From positions 232,077-296,076 of the forward strand of contig SSNP01000122.1 of assembly GCA_006937955.1 (NCBI GenBank): a stretch of 64,000 nucleotides of DNA. The letters are read 5' to 3'. Below are positions 23,605 through 36,438 of this stretch, one piece after another. Source of the stretch: Pachypanchax playfairii. Its lineage: Eukaryota; Chordata; Actinopteri; Cyprinodontiformes; Aplocheilidae. The notes beneath the pieces were generated by a model. That model saw nothing but the letters and a program-made list of their open reading frames with translations, did not search any database and had not been told where the DNA came from. Every line of letters begins with the position of its first letter. The first letter of the stretch is position 1. A program made the position numbers and the translations under genes.

Positions 23605-26600
23605 AGCTTCACACACAAAGAATGTACAAAATTTTAATTTAACAAATCCCTTCATATGTCTACACAAACTAATTTAAACACAACTTGCATCTTGTGTCTG
23701 GGATGTTGAGTAAAAATTGTTATTTGTTTTTTGTAACACACGCAAACAAGTTCCAAATTTTTTACTGGGTTGTTGGCAGGGTAACACAAACAAGAAATTA
23801 AAGTTTAAATATTTGCAATTTCCCAATTTTTTTAATTTAGATTTACCTTAGTGGATCTGAATGTACTTGAAAACTTCTACCTAATTCTGTCTCCATGTGG
23901 CGCTGGGTTATTCTAGTGAGCTGCTTCTCCCTCCCTCTCCCTGCAGTGTTGCATCAAAGCCACCTGCAAATCATTGAGTGGCGTTCCTTCGGGATATGAA
24001 CAGGTGGGTTTCCTACCTTATAAATTTTGATCAACTCCTTTGTCCCTCATAAGCCAGGTGTGTTTGGCTCTCAGAGTTTAGGTATCTGCAGAGGCATGTT
24101 TGTGTAAACATTGGGGGCTTAGCTCAGCCTGGAAATACTGAATTTTAATACATTCATTTTCAATCAATATTAGAATGACACACTGTCTTAGTTTTTTGTC
24201 TCACTTTTTCTTTTTCATATGAAATATACTGACAAAATTCATACAATTTGAGTTCTTACTCTATTGTTATTCTTATTGTTGGTAGTAATATGATAGGGAA
24301 AACTCAAGTCTTGAAACTGTTTACCAAATCATGTGCTAAACTGTGCTAACATTGTTTTTTTTATTATTTCTAATGTCATGAGGAGAGTTTTTTGTCTTTA
24401 TTTTTTTTTGTTTGTGTGTGACAAATGTTGTTCTTCAGATGTGAGAAACTATGATCCCTAATGCATTTTCGGTCTGATATCCTGCTTATCTGCAGCTGTT
24501 TAAAGTGTCCCATCTGTCGGTTGGAATCCTCATCCTCTTTTCTTCTTCACTTTGATCCTGAAAAGATGTTAAAAAAGAAGGCAGCAATAAAGCCATCTAA
24601 ATCTGATTGAAGGCAGGTTTAAAGAGCACAACATTTAATGTTTTAAAAGGCTCATTGTGAATGAACAGAGTAGAAGATTGTCACTCATCACGGGGGGGTG
24701 GTTATGATATTTGTCAGGATGTAAACTGTAGTGAGGAGAAGACAAGATATTTTCAGGAACAGGCCCAAGAGCATTTCCAAATATTACTGTCAGTTTTTCA
24801 AGCAATAAACAGAAAAGAGACTCTTAACAGGGTCAAAGTCCATTTAAATGATTCTGGGGTGCAGTGGCAAACTGTTCTATGATCAGATTTGGTATAATTT
24901 TGAAATTCTTTTTGGAAACTACAGAGAGGAGAGAAGACGATGGAGGATAGGAGAGGGGAGGGACTGTCCAGCGAGCAGTTCAAAAGTCTACATCCCTGAT
25001 AGTATGAGTTTGCATTAGTGCCTATGCTGTAGGTAACTCAATGATATACATATTACATCCATCACAACACAGTGGCTTCACATAAAAAGGATCGGTGTTG
25101 AACTGACCTGCCTGAAGTCCAGAGTTTCACCAATTGAAAACATGGTGCATCATCAAATAAAAAACCATTCGCCAAAGGCCCGAGACTGTTGAGTAGAATC
25201 CTGCATCAGACAAGAATGGGTCAAAAAACTTCAACAGCTGGTCTTGTCACTTCCCAGATGTTTACCAAAAGATGACAGAAGAAGAGGGAATGCTGGAAAA
25301 TAGTGACATTACTGAGACGTGTTGTTGCCATCAAATTCAATATAAAAAACATTTGATTTTAAATTTGTAAAATATCTCAGTTTCAACATCTAATCCATTT
25401 TTTTGTCTGATGGAAATAAAATACAGGTTTATGAGATCTGAAAATCCTTGCAATCTGTTTTTAATTTACATTTTTACACAGTATCCCAACCTTAAAATAT
25501 TTGGGGTTTTAAGTCAATTGTTCTGTCTTAGGGTGTTTTTAAAAACTGTACATTGAAATGTAAATTAAAGTTGAGTAGGTACAATATGGAAGGTCTACTT
25601 TGGAATAACTCTGCAGCTCTTCATACCATGATTGACAAAGACTGACTATAACCAATGGTGTCAGAATATTTGATGTGTTAATGATTCCTGAAAATGTTAA
25701 TCCTTCCTGATGCCTCTCCTTGTGCTATTAAAGATGTATCAAGCAAACGTTATTTGATCCAGCTGGCCTTTGATGATGAAAAAACTTTGTTGTAGTTCTA
25801 ACGAGGTGTGCTTTGCATCTCCTGATCCAGCTGTCATCATCAGTAGTGATAACTCATGCAGTAAAGTGGAAGGGAACACAGTACTTTTGACTCAGTCAGC
25901 ATAGGAAATGTTTTTATTTTTCTATTTCTTAACCGTTTTCAGTTTCCCACATTCAACCTGTGACCCAAAAAATTCATTATTGTGTCAACAAGATCTCCTT
26001 TGTAGACCCTGAAAACTAGGTCATATTCAATGAGGTAGGTTTAAGTGTGGCTAAGTGGCAGAATAAATACTGTCTACATTTGAAATTGCTCAAGTGTGTG
26101 TGTGTGGGGGGGGTAAACAGTGAGAATAAACAGTGAGAGGCTACAGTAAATGGGCTGCAGCTGGTACCAGGGGAGATGACTGATGACAGCGGTGAGCCGA
26201 GTCAGTTTAATGCCATTAGATGATTTATTCATCCCATCACTCAGTCTGGCTCAGGACGTTAAGTGGTGCAGGACCTGACAAGCTAGTCTGGTTTATTCTC
26301 ACCAGTTCTCTCTGTGTTTCACAAAAAGTAACAATACAGAGTTTGTGCTAAAATATCACACTTTAAAGAAGAGAGCTGTGATTTGATTTTTTTTAAGTCT
26401 ACCATTTTTACTTACATAATTGTTGATCTTTCATTGATATACAATGTAAGGCAATATAAGAAGGATGGGTGTTAAATGCCAGAGTAATTTTGAGTTCACA
26501 TTATATCTAATGAGCTCTGTAAAAAATGTTTTTGATCCCCAACAGAGAGAGATTTTAAACATGATGATAAACCAGTGTCAGTCAGACATTTTCTTTACCT

Positions 26601-26615
26601 GGTTGTTTCTATTCA
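23605..26615. other. Intergenic stretch with no recognised gene
   Basis: AT-rich with short unassigned frames (24661-24882, 26465-26734). No transposon ends or RNA genes were recognised. Confidence 0.5.
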
Positions 26616-26619
26616 GGGT

Positions 26620-26760
26620 TGTAGAGAGCGGAGGTTTATCTGCAGCTGTCATTGGGGGAGATGCAGGGTTACACCTGGACTGGTCACCAGTCCATCACAG
26701 GGCCCCATATGGGCAAACAACAACTCACACATAGGGCAAATTTAAAGTTGCAAGTTAACC
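26620..26760 (-). repeat. V-SINE-like fragment
   Basis: Contains GGACTGGTCACCAGTCCATC, ACAGGGCCCCATATGGGCAA and CACATAGGGCAAATTTAAAG, the tail part of a very common fish retroposon; see the better copy at 28755. Confidence 0.6.
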
Positions 26761-26931
26761 TATCAAGCATATTTTTCATCTTACACAGGTAGAACATGCA
26801 ACCATAGTGAACCCAGGACTAAATCTGCCCAGATCCAATCATGTGATTGGAAATCGAGCCCAATCATGTAGTTTCAGACTCAATCGGAATCGGACGTTAC
26901 CTCCTGATCAGGACATGGACATGTATGTATA

Positions 26932-27905
26932 TACACTCACCTAAAGGATTATTAGGAACACCTGTTCAATTTCTCCTGAACTCCAAACTGAATGTCATAA
27001 TGGGAAAGAAAGGTGATTTAAGTAATTTTGAGCGTGGCATGGTTGTTGGTGCCAGACGGGCCGGTCTGAGTATTTCACAATCTGCTCAGTTACTGGGATT
27101 TTCACGCATTCATTCATTTCTAGGGTTTACAAAGAATGGTGTCAAAAGGGAAAAACATCCAAGTATGCGGCAGTCCTGTGGGTGAAAATACCTTGTTGAT
27201 GCTAGAGGTCAGAGGAGAATGGGCCGACTGATTCAAGCTGATAGAAGAGAAACTTTGACTGAAATAACCACTCATTACAACCGAGGAATGCAGCAAAGCA
27301 TTTGTGAAGCCACAACACGCACAACCTTGAGGTGGATGGGCTACAACAGCAGAAGACCCCACCAGGTACCACTCATCTCCACTACAAATAGGAAAAAGAG
27401 GATACAATTTAGACCAGCTCACCAAAATTGGACAGTTGAATGGAAAAATGTTGCCTGGTCTGATGAGTCTCGATTTCTGTTTGCCTTGTTACCACTGTGC
27501 AGGCTGGTGGTGGTGGAGTAATGGTGTGGGGGATGTTTTCTTGGCACACTTTAGGCCCCTTAGTGCCAATTGGGCATTGTTTAAATGCCACGGGCTACCT
27601 GAGCATTGTTTCTGACCATGTCCATCCCTTCATGACCACCATGTACCCATCCTCTGAAGGCTACTTCCAGCAGGATAATGCACCATGTCATAAAGCTGGA
27701 ATCATTTCAAATTGGTTTCTTAAACATGACAATGACTTCACTGTACTACAACGGCCCCCACAGTCACCAGATCTCAACCTGATAGAGCATCTTTGGGATG
27801 TGGTGGAACGGGAGCTTCGTGCCCTGGATGTGCATCCCACAAATCTCCATCAACTGCAAGATGCTATCCTATCAATATGGGCCAACATTTCTAAAGAATG
27901 CTTCG
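26932..27905 (+). pseudogene. Tc1-like transposon, transposase broken, 3' end missing
   Basis: Begins at TA with the terminal repeat CACTCACCTAAAGGATTATT. The transposase starts MGKKGDLSNFERGMVVGARR at 27001 and shifts frame near 27180 and again near 27490. The catalytic triad is recognisable: AWSDESRF, FQQDNAPCHK and SPDLNLIEHLWD (DD34E type). About 20 residues after the first Asp are deleted. The sequence stops matching in the last codons (SKECF) at 27905 and the right terminal repeat is absent, so this copy cannot move. Confidence 0.9.
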
Positions 27906-28620
27906 CGTGACGTCAGCACCCGGAATACTTTACCTCGCAACCCGCAGCCGCCATTTTAAGAGGGTATGTGTTTCCTTGACGACCGCAATGTGTCACAGAT
28001 ATTTTAATTGATTAGAGGCAAAAACCAAGCAGAGATATATTGAAAAGCTACAGCTAGTTGGTTTGCAATCGTGCCCATTCCGGGCACCTAAAGATATGTG
28101 ATTTAATTGGCTCAGTGAATGACGTTGTGTTGATGATGTTGCCATGTTAGCTCCACTAGCTTCACTAGCCATGGTAGCATGAGTCCCGGTGTTAGTTTTT
28201 AGTCATATTAAAGCCCTATGATGTTATCGTAAACTTGTTCATGGAGTGGAGTTGATCACTTACTGCATGCAGAAGACAACCCATGATCATGCCACTCTTT
28301 CTTCAGTGCTTGCCATTCTGATTGACTTATTTAATTACATAACGTTATTGTTTTATTTAATGACGTATTGTTCGTCCACCGGTTTGTGTGCTTTCGGACT
28401 GTTTGTGTGCTCATAGCACAGAAATGTGCTCTTGTCATGTTTGTTTTTACACACAAGTAACAACTTCATGACTCCCCACTGGGAGGAAGCCCAGGGGAAA
28501 CCCCAGGACGCACTGGAGTGGTGGCAACCAACTGTCCTGGTCCCAGGTGTGCCGGCTGACTGCCGGCTGTCCCTATGTCCTGTCCCTGCAGCTACATATT
28601 AAAATAGGGTGAATTAAATA
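27905..28620 (+). mobile_element. Unidentified insertion with CRE-like start and possible protein remnant
   Basis: It begins with TGACGTCA in GCGTGACGTCAGCACCCGG, followed by GCCGCCATTTT, a promoter-like style. About 28018-28090 reads KNQAEIY, then after one base EKLQLVGLQSCPFRAPKDM and a stop. This resembles the N-terminal motif of YqaJ/SWIM-type proteins that are abundant in fish genomes and linked to mobile elements; the link is from memory and weak. It abuts the truncated Tc1 directly. Confidence 0.35.
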
Positions 28621-28754
28621 AAAAATAAGGAACATTCTGGATCTGTTTATTTGCTCCTATTTATTGTTTTATAAATGTATTATAGAAGTATCTGATCAGG
28701 ACTCTAACGACAGAAATCTAATGTCTCAGAATCAAACTCGAGGGCAAAAAAACT

Positions 28755-28990
28755 TGATCGGGACATCCCTACAAACAACCACTCACACACACTTAGGGTG
28801 AATTTAGAGTTACCAATTAACTCCAAGCCTAGTTTTGATCTGTGGGAAAAAGCCGGAGTCCCAAGAGAAAACCCACACATGGACAGAGCAAACATGCAAA
28901 CTCCATGCAGACAGGTCCCAGTTTTGAACCCAGAGCCTTTTTGCTGCAAGGCAACAGTGCTGCCCACTGTTCCATCATGCAGCCCCAGCT
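28755..28990 (-). repeat. V-SINE/Mermaid-like tRNA-derived SINE
   Basis: Read on the minus strand it starts GGGGCTGCATGATGGAACAG with a decayed tRNA-like head (AGCACTGTTGCCTTGCAGC, then GGGTTCAAA as B box). It continues with GGAGTTTGCATGTTTGCTC and CTTTTTCCCACAG, the conserved core of these SINEs. Family naming is from memory. Confidence 0.7.
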
Positions 28991-29340
28991 CAGATTGTAT
29001 TATGCACAACTAAGTAAATCTCCATCTGTTTCTGGATGCATATGTTTCATGACTAAATCAGTGAGCATAGATTCACCATGCTGTCAGTCTGCAAATGTAG
29101 TAAAAGCATCAGAGATGGATTCTAATTTGTGCTAACATTTCCTTTTTACTGCATCATAAAATATTGAGCTGTGTCCACAGACACAGAAAAGATTTTAGCA
29201 CTTGATACATTTGAACATGTTGGACACACACTGATGGAGAGCTTCCAGCTGAGAAAAAGGAGACAAATTGATGTTGATGAATCACACTCTTCACGGTTAG
29301 AGATTTTTTTATTGAGACTCTGCATTTTATGTTATACATA

Positions 29341-31290
29341 CAGTCATGACCAAAAGTTTAGAAAATTACACACATATTAGATACTTACTAAGTTTGCTGC
29401 TTCAGGTTTTATGATGCTATTTGCATAAACGGTTATGAAAAGTAATCAGATGAATTGCTAACTCATTCTTTGCATTCAAAATGAACTTAATCCCAAAAAA
29501 CTAATTTCCACTGCATGTCATTGCTGTCATAAAATGACCTGCTGAGACCATTTCAATAATATTTTTGCTAACATGGGTGAGAATGTTAACAAGCACGAGG
29601 CTGGAGATCATTATGTCAAGCTGATTGAGTTAGAATAGCAGACTGGACGTGTTAAAAGGAGGCTGACGTTTAAAGTCATTCCTCCAGTTAACCTGGTTAC
29701 CTGCAAAGAAACACGCGCAGCATCATTGAGTTGCACAAAAAGGACTTCACAGGCAGGCCTCAAAAACAGGAAGGCAAGGTTAGAGTTTGCCAAACGTCAT
29801 CTAAAACAGCCTTTACAGTTCTGGAACAATGTCCTGGACAGATGAGACCAAGATCAACTTGTACCAGAATGATGGGAAGAGAAGAGTATGGAGAAGGAAC
29901 TGCTCATGATCCTGAGCATACAACCTCATCATTGAAACATGCTGGTGGTAGTGTCATGGTATGGGCATGTATGGCTGCCAATGGAACTGGTTCTCTTGTA
30001 TTTATTGATGATGTGACTGCTGACAAAAGCAGCAGGATGAATTCTGAAGTGTTTTATTTAGGGCCGGGACTCGATTAAAAATTTTAATCTAATTAATTAG
30101 AAGCTTTGTAATTAATTAATCAAAATTAATCGCATTTTAATCGCATATAAATATTTGACCAGAAAACAGTGAGAATTTTTTTCAAACGGATTTTTAGTAT
30201 ACCATTGAATCATGACTGAATACACATAAGCTTAAGCAACAAATTTTGTTTATTTTTGTTCAACCAAGTCCAACAGACCAGTGCATTAAGTGTAGAAAAT
30301 GTCTACACTTGTACTCGGAGTCGGGTTAACGTCCACGCTAGCTGCTATATGTTTAACATTGAGGTGATACTTCAGGCCCGATGTGCAAATTCCTTGCTGC
30401 ATAGCTTGCACACACACATGCTCTTATCCACGCTTCCAACCAGTAATTTTTTATAACAAAACTTCCCATCCACGGGGCCAATCAAAGCGGTCGCTTCTTC
30501 ATTCATGTTCACTGTGGTTTGATGTTGTCATAGATAATGAACGCTGGTAGGTGCTCCAGTATAATCGGTCCGCTGAAACTTATGAGAGATGTTCTGCGGT
30601 GCTTAAATAAGTGCGATTAAAATGCGTTAAAAAAGTTAACGCGTTATTTTTGTGTAATTAATTAATCTTAATTAACGCGTTAAAGTCCCTGCCCTAGTTT
30701 TATTATCTGCTCATATTCAGCCAAATGCCTTAAAACTCATTGGACTGTACTTTACAGTGAAGATGGACAATGACTCAAAGCACACTGCAAAAGCAAATAA
30801 AGAGTTTTTTAAGGCAAAGAAGTGGAATGTCCATGCAATGACCAAGTCAATCACCTGACCTGAATCTGACTGAACATGCATTTTACTTGCTGAAAACAAA
30901 ACTGAAGGGAAAATGTCTCAAGAACAAGCAGGAACTGAAGACCGTTGCACTAGAGGCCTGGCAGAGCATCACCAGGGATGAAACCCAGCGTCTGGTGATG
31001 TCTATGAGTTCCAGACTTCAGGCTGTAATTGACTGCAAAGGATTTGCAACCAAGTATTAAACAGTGAACATTTGATTTATGATTACTATTCTGTCCCATT
31101 ACTTTTGGTCCCTTAACAAGTGGGAGGCACATATGTAAACTACACTATTCACTTGATTTTGGTGTCAAATTAAATCTGACAGTCTGCAGTTATAGTACAT
31201 ATTTGTTTCATTTCAAATCCCTTGTGGTGATGTCCACAACCAAAAATGTTTAAATTGTGTCCATGTCCCAATATTTATGGACCTGACTGT
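29341..31290 (+). pseudogene. Tc1-like transposon with internal hAT MITE
   Basis: Ends CAGTCATGACCAAAAGTTT at the left and ATTTATGGACCTGACTG at the right, next to TA. Transposase pieces include the first catalytic region TDETK (read across a frame shift near 29840), HTTSSLKHAGGSVMVWACMA, FIDDVTADKSSRMNSEV, MDND...KHT and SPDLNLTEHAF (with slips). It ends CKGFATKY and a stop near 31059. Much of the N-terminal DNA-binding part is deleted around 29755-29780. Confidence 0.88.
30059..30696. mobile_element. hAT MITE inserted in the Tc1
   Basis: 638 bp with ends TAGGGCCGGGACT and AGTCCCTGCCCTA, flanked by a perfect 8-bp duplication GTTTTATT (30051-30058 and 30697-30704). The subterminal parts are made of TTAATTAATTA, AATCGCAT and TTAACGCGTTA motifs. 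It has no coding capacity. The insertion postdates the Tc1. Confidence 0.94.
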
Positions 31291-31589
31291 ACATTTTAAT
31301 CATCTGTCTCAGTGTTTATGCTCCCTGATAACAGGAAAATTAGCAGCTGAGCTTCCATCCAGGGCTCCTTATTAAACAAAGCCTATTGGCTCAGTGGAGA
31401 CAGTAATTCCTAGTTTTAATTACTAGTTTTAATTAATATAATCTTTGTTTGATGGTTTTGATCAGTCATAACTAAAGTGTCAGAGAGCAGAACACAGTAG
31501 CTTGTCCAATCAGCAAAGAACTGTCATGATGATACCTGAATTGGCCTCTTTCTCCTCTCTGGTCAAAACTGTCATCCTATCAGTCAGGT

Positions 31590-31640
31590 GCACCGCACGA
31601 AGGCACCGCCACGAAGGCACCGCCACAAAGGCCCGCATTC
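31590..31640. repeat. Short GC-rich tandem repeat
   Basis: Three copies of a 14-15 bp unit, GCACCGCCACGAAG with variants. Confidence 0.7.
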
Positions 31641-31721
31641 GACAAGGATTATGCAATTAGGTTATAAAAAGCAGTGTCTGCTAGTATATCATCCCTTCTG
31701 TGTTTCTGGTGGGTGGTGAAT

Positions 31722-31989
31722 GGTAAATGTCCTGTATTTGTATAGCGCTTTTCTAGTCATTCAGACCACTCAAAGCACTTTAACACTACAAGTTTTGCAT
31801 TCNNNNACACAACCCAATATGTAGATCAGGGGGAGAAGGGAGGGGCTAACATTTATACAACCCGATGCGCAGATTGGGGTTCAGTGTCTTGCCCAAGGAC
31901 ACTTCGACATGTGGCGGTGGAAGCCGGGATTGATCCAACAACCTTCAAGTTGGAGGACGACCGCTCTAACCACTGAGCCACAGCTGCCC
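31722..31989 (-). repeat. tRNA-derived SINE, near full length, with assembly gap
   Basis: On the minus strand the head reads GGGCAGCTGTGGCTCAGTGG (A box about 31970-31980) and later GGTTGTTGGATCAATCC (B box 31927-31943). The body then has GTCCTTGGGCAAGACACTGA, and the tail ends AATACAGGACATTTACCA. Same family as 22299-22512. The head is too short and unpaired to be a working tRNA. Confidence 0.87.
31803..31806. other. Assembly gap (four N)
   Basis: NNNN inside the SINE body, presumably an unresolved base run. Confidence 0.99.
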
Positions 31990-34900
31990 ACACCCTGGTG
32001 CTAACCTTTATGAGCTTGAATATGAACCCAGTTTCACAAATTACACATCGCTACCACAAATCTGATTTTTAACCCAGATATGACAGGTTTCTTAGTGGTG
32101 ACCCCTGATCTGTGGAACTTTGTAAAATTAGACCAATGAATGTTTGATATTAAGGGAAAAAATCTGCAAAAATATTTTCTTTACAGAATGAAAGAGCAAA
32201 TCACCTGCCTGTTAACCTATTCTGGGAGACCCTCTCTTCAATATATTTCATATCAATTTCTCTGCTCAGTTTTCCCTTTCTAGTCTTGAAGGATCTCAGT
32301 ATTTTTTTTCCTGTCAGCTCACTGGAGAATCAGTCTGAGGAAAGAATAAGGTTAGAAAAAGTGCCATAAATAAATTTCCTCAGAGATTTTACCTGCAGGT
32401 TCCTCGTGTCCCTGCAGCCTCTTCACAGATAAATATTTACTGATGCCTGTTTGCTCTATTTTCCTGTAGATTTTCTGAATATAGAACAGAATCATACAAG
32501 ATTTTTCATGCATTTTATTGATTTCTGTATGAAAAGTATGATGCATTTGAATCAAGTTAGGATGAGAACTCAGGGGTATGTTTCACATTGTTGCCTAAGG
32601 GTATCTACACCACATTATTCAAAGTTTTAAGGACACAAGCTTAGCTCATAAAGTAAGCAGCAGGAGAATTTCCTTTTCTATATATAAAAACTATGCTGTT
32701 CTCATTTTCCTCCACTGAATGACATCAGGAGGAGAAAAGAGAGATTGATTCTGGAGGAAGTAATTAGTACAGTTAAATTGGGTGTGTCCTTGGCTTTTTG
32801 TTTTGGTCCTGTACTGCAGGGGTCTCTTTGACCCCCGTCTCACTCCAGGGGAGCACCAAAGTGTGGAAAAAAGCCTACAGCTTCAAAAGCTGAAACTCCA
32901 GCATCCTGAAAATAGAACAGAGCTTCTGTATGCAAGTTAAAGGGAGGGAGAAAAGTGCAGGACCATATGCTCTTCCTTCTGGACGTGAAACAAGACGATC
33001 TAATTAAATCAAGTGTAGAGTTTTTACACAAAGGGGACAAGGCTTCTCCTACTGAAACATGCTTCAAAGTTACACCATTGGGCGATTTCTCATTAAACTA
33101 TTTCAATGCCAAGAACGTTTCCTTGATCCTTTCATGCATGAATCCTGAAATCCTCAGTCAAGATTTTTCTCAAGTGTTTTTATTTATCTTTAGACATGAG
33201 GGGAAAAGGGAATTTTGTTTGCACTTCTTTGCAAGTACTTTAAAAAAAAGTTTTTGTCTACTTATGTGGATACTTTGTGTTTAACATAGATTTTTCTACT
33301 ATTGTGACATTCTCCTGATGAGGAGTGGCTTAAACACAAACAAAGACAAACAAACAAACAAACAAATATGTTCAAGAAAATGGCCTTTGGATAGTTATGC
33401 ACTGAGCACTATGCATGAAAGGATTTATGTCGTTAACTCAGTTATAGAACAAAATTATTTATTCATTTTCATGAAACCCTAACCCTTTTATACTTTGAAA
33501 AGTTTTAATTTTTACAAACTCTGAGTTTTTTCAATCTCTGAGTATTTTCTTTTCTGTAAAACTGGATTTAGCCATTTCACAGATGTTCTGATCCCTAATG
33601 AAAATATCTGAAAAGAACAAAGGACAATAATTCAGCATTGGGATGTCAATGATCTCTTGTGAAACTTATTTGAATATTATTGTTCTAATTATGAACCAAA
33701 CTCATGTCTTATTCACCTGTATGCCTGTGGGGAAAACATGACTGGTTACACATTTACACATCAAACATCTCCCTTGCTTCTTCATCACTGCTTTCTTTTT
33801 CTTATTCTCCAGTTTTTTTTCTGCAGTCTTTTTCCATCTGTCCTCATCAGTGTGTTTAATGTCTCTCTAATCCTCTTTTTTATTTACTCCTCCTCAAGCT
33901 TAAGCAAAGAACTGATGAATATCCTTCTAATCTCACAAATTATATTTAAATTTGGCCGTAATAACTGACTGCTTTTACATGGTTGAACTGTCTTTTTTTT
34001 AATTAAATGAAAGCTTTGACAGGAATCGACAACTCTTGAGGCAGCTTCTTCTCATCCTGCACACCAGCAGGTGTTTTGGTTTTGTGTGGGTGTGTGCAGA
34101 CCGTGTTTTGACATCCTTCTAAATTGAATGACAGATTTTTGGCTCCATTAAAATCTGGTGAACAACAAAAGCAATTTGTTGTGTTTTAAAGGAAGGAAAT
34201 GTTTTTGAAGTCATATGGTCAATATTTTTTTCTTATCAAAGGTCTGGACTTCTGACTTTGACTGTTTTTATTTTTATTTGTTTTCCATTTTAATACTAAT
34301 ATTATAAATTCCTGCTGATTAATTTGAAACTGGCTGTGAAATCCTCAAACTCGAACAAAACAAAAATACATCCTGTATCTCAAATGTTGTTATAAATACT
34401 GAAATACTTTATTGTCAACAAGAGCCGAACATTTTTAGCAGTATTTCACACAGAAGTCTCTGAAAGATTTTAATTATGAATAAACTGTGTAAAACAATTG
34501 TAAAGAAGAGTCAGTCTGAGTTATTAGTTCTTTGGAGCAGCTGTTTGCTTGATCTGATTGGATAAGTGAGACGTTGGGTGAACCAAGGACATACAGACAT
34601 TTTAGGGACATGTCTAGAAAATCTTTGTTGGGGGGGCCAGGTAGGGGCACAGATTTCCGAAAGGATGGTGCATGTAAATGGGCCCATAACTTTAAAAAAA
34701 TCTAGTTTTTACAGAATTATAGACCTTTTATCATAATTTAAAGGTGCAATATGAACTATTTTCCTAAAAAAAACAATATTTTTAACAAAATAATGCTTCC
34801 ACGAGGGGTTTAGAGGCCTAATACGGTGAATAATCCATAATGGTACTGTGGAGTCTGCAGGTCGAGCAGCTGGGGGATATGTGGTGATATTTGACCTTAT

Positions 34901-36430
34901 TGGATTGCCATAGGGGATTTCCTGACATGTGACTAGCAGGAAAAGTGTGGAAAAGTCTTTATTGATACAGAGCGGCAGGTGGCTGAAGTGTGGGAACTCT
35001 GGGGTGCGGGTTCGCTTGAGGACACCTCGGTGGATGGGGTGGCTGGGTGGAGTAGAGGGGTGTGCAGAAGGGCGTGAGGAGGACGGAGGATTTGGGGGAC
35101 GTTTGGTTCAGTCAAAAAGAGCCAGGGCAGATACGTGAGCTCTTTGCCACGGACTGAATCGATGACTGAGCGACAAACAAGTAGGATATCTCTCCATTTA
35201 TCAGACACTGTGATCAGCAGGACTGGAGAGCATGACTAGTATGCTGAATGCATTATACTTTGTTGTCCTTCTCGGGGAGGATCGGGGCTCAGAGGAGGTT
35301 TGGTGAGGAATTTTTGTGGCATCTGAGTGCACATGGGGGTCACGAGCCTGGCACCCCGATGGCAGCTTTGTGTTATTGTGGTGTTCATGTTCCATATTCA
35401 ATCTTTAAGTGGACATAAACCAAAATGAAATAAAATATAGTTCAAAGCACAATAGTTCACTTTCATTAATCATTTCCTTTGATTAGTGTAAAAATCTAGA
35501 TTGAATTTGATTGTCTCAGCGTGGGGGGGGGGTGGGTAGCACCTGGGGTGGAAGGGTGACCCACTCCCCTGGACACGCCCCTGAGACAGTTACAGAAGTG
35601 CAATAGTGATGATGTTTGAGGATGAAATATCAAATCTTCTGTAGCTGTAGACATAAAGCAGTTAACGGGTGGTGGACCAGTTTAAGAAATGCAGAGGCTG
35701 GAGTGGAGTCGATTCATTGAGGTGTTCTTTCACTCTGTAAAAGATTTGTTTTATGTTAAAGAATTGAAGCGAAAACATTCTTGAATAAAAGTTATAAATC
35801 TCATCTTCTTTATAAAAAGATGATCACTGAGCTTGAACCACATGCAGATGTGGAGTGATACTTGGACAGCAGTTTGAAAAACAGCCAATCCTCAATTTTA
35901 AAAGGCTATTAGAGCATAAAAAGTCTGGAATTAATTTTCCAATATGCCAGTGCCAGTGTTGAAACACTATCTTTCTCTTTCTGCTATCTGATTCATATGT
36001 AAGTGGGTCAGCAGTGCTGGGGCCTGGCAATGAATGGGCTCTGTTAGTTGGAGCTCCACAGGCTCAAAGCAATTACACACTAACATGGAAGCTGCGTCCC
36101 AAATTTCAATTTAAACGTGAGGCACTCGACCTTTCAGATCCTCCACAGCAAGCCCAGACCACACATTACCATCACTCTATATTGTTTATAATTAGCTATG
36201 GCTAGAAAGTAAAGATATGCAGATTCATGTGTCTGTTCTCCTAAAATGAGATGGTCATAACAATCAAGGAAAATTTGTGTTATCAACCTGCTTATGCAAA
36301 AAAAAAGATTCTGAAAATAGGTTTGAAGAGAAAGTGTGAATAAAGAAACAAAAATTCCGATCAATTCAAACCCAAAATTCTTTATTAATCCATAAAGGAC
36401 AGAGTCGTTGTCGAGACAATCAACTCAAGA
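31990..36430. other. Intergenic stretch with no recognised gene
   Basis: It includes a (CAAA)n run at about 33340-33365, a fragment of the 4636-type TTAA MITE at about 34738-34780 (AAGGTGCAATATGAAC), and G-rich runs at 34630 and 35525. The block at 34860-35400 is noticeably GC-richer than its surroundings, but I cannot name it. Frames there have no family resemblance. Confidence 0.5.
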
Positions 36431-36438
36431 GGATCCAG

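Larger units (their letters stand above)
26800..28770. mobile_element. hAT-like element split by later insertions
   Basis: The left piece (26810-26925) has GATTGGAAATCGAGCCCAAT and ATCGGAATCGGACGTTACC, running into CTCCTGATCAGGAC. The right piece (28650-28770) has TCTGATCAGGACTCTAACGA and ends GATCGGGACATCCCTA. Together they resemble the two sides of a dispersed fish hAT MITE. A Tc1 and an unidentified segment fill the middle. This is inference from pattern memory. Confidence 0.45.

Noticed and set aside
31920..31989. Functional tRNA gene
   Set aside because: A and B boxes are present but the molecule does not fold as a tRNA and is joined to a SINE body.
32955..33284. 109-codon frame that looks moderately protein-like
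   Set aside because: No recognised domain, no supporting exon pattern, and AT-rich surroundings. I could not separate it from chance.
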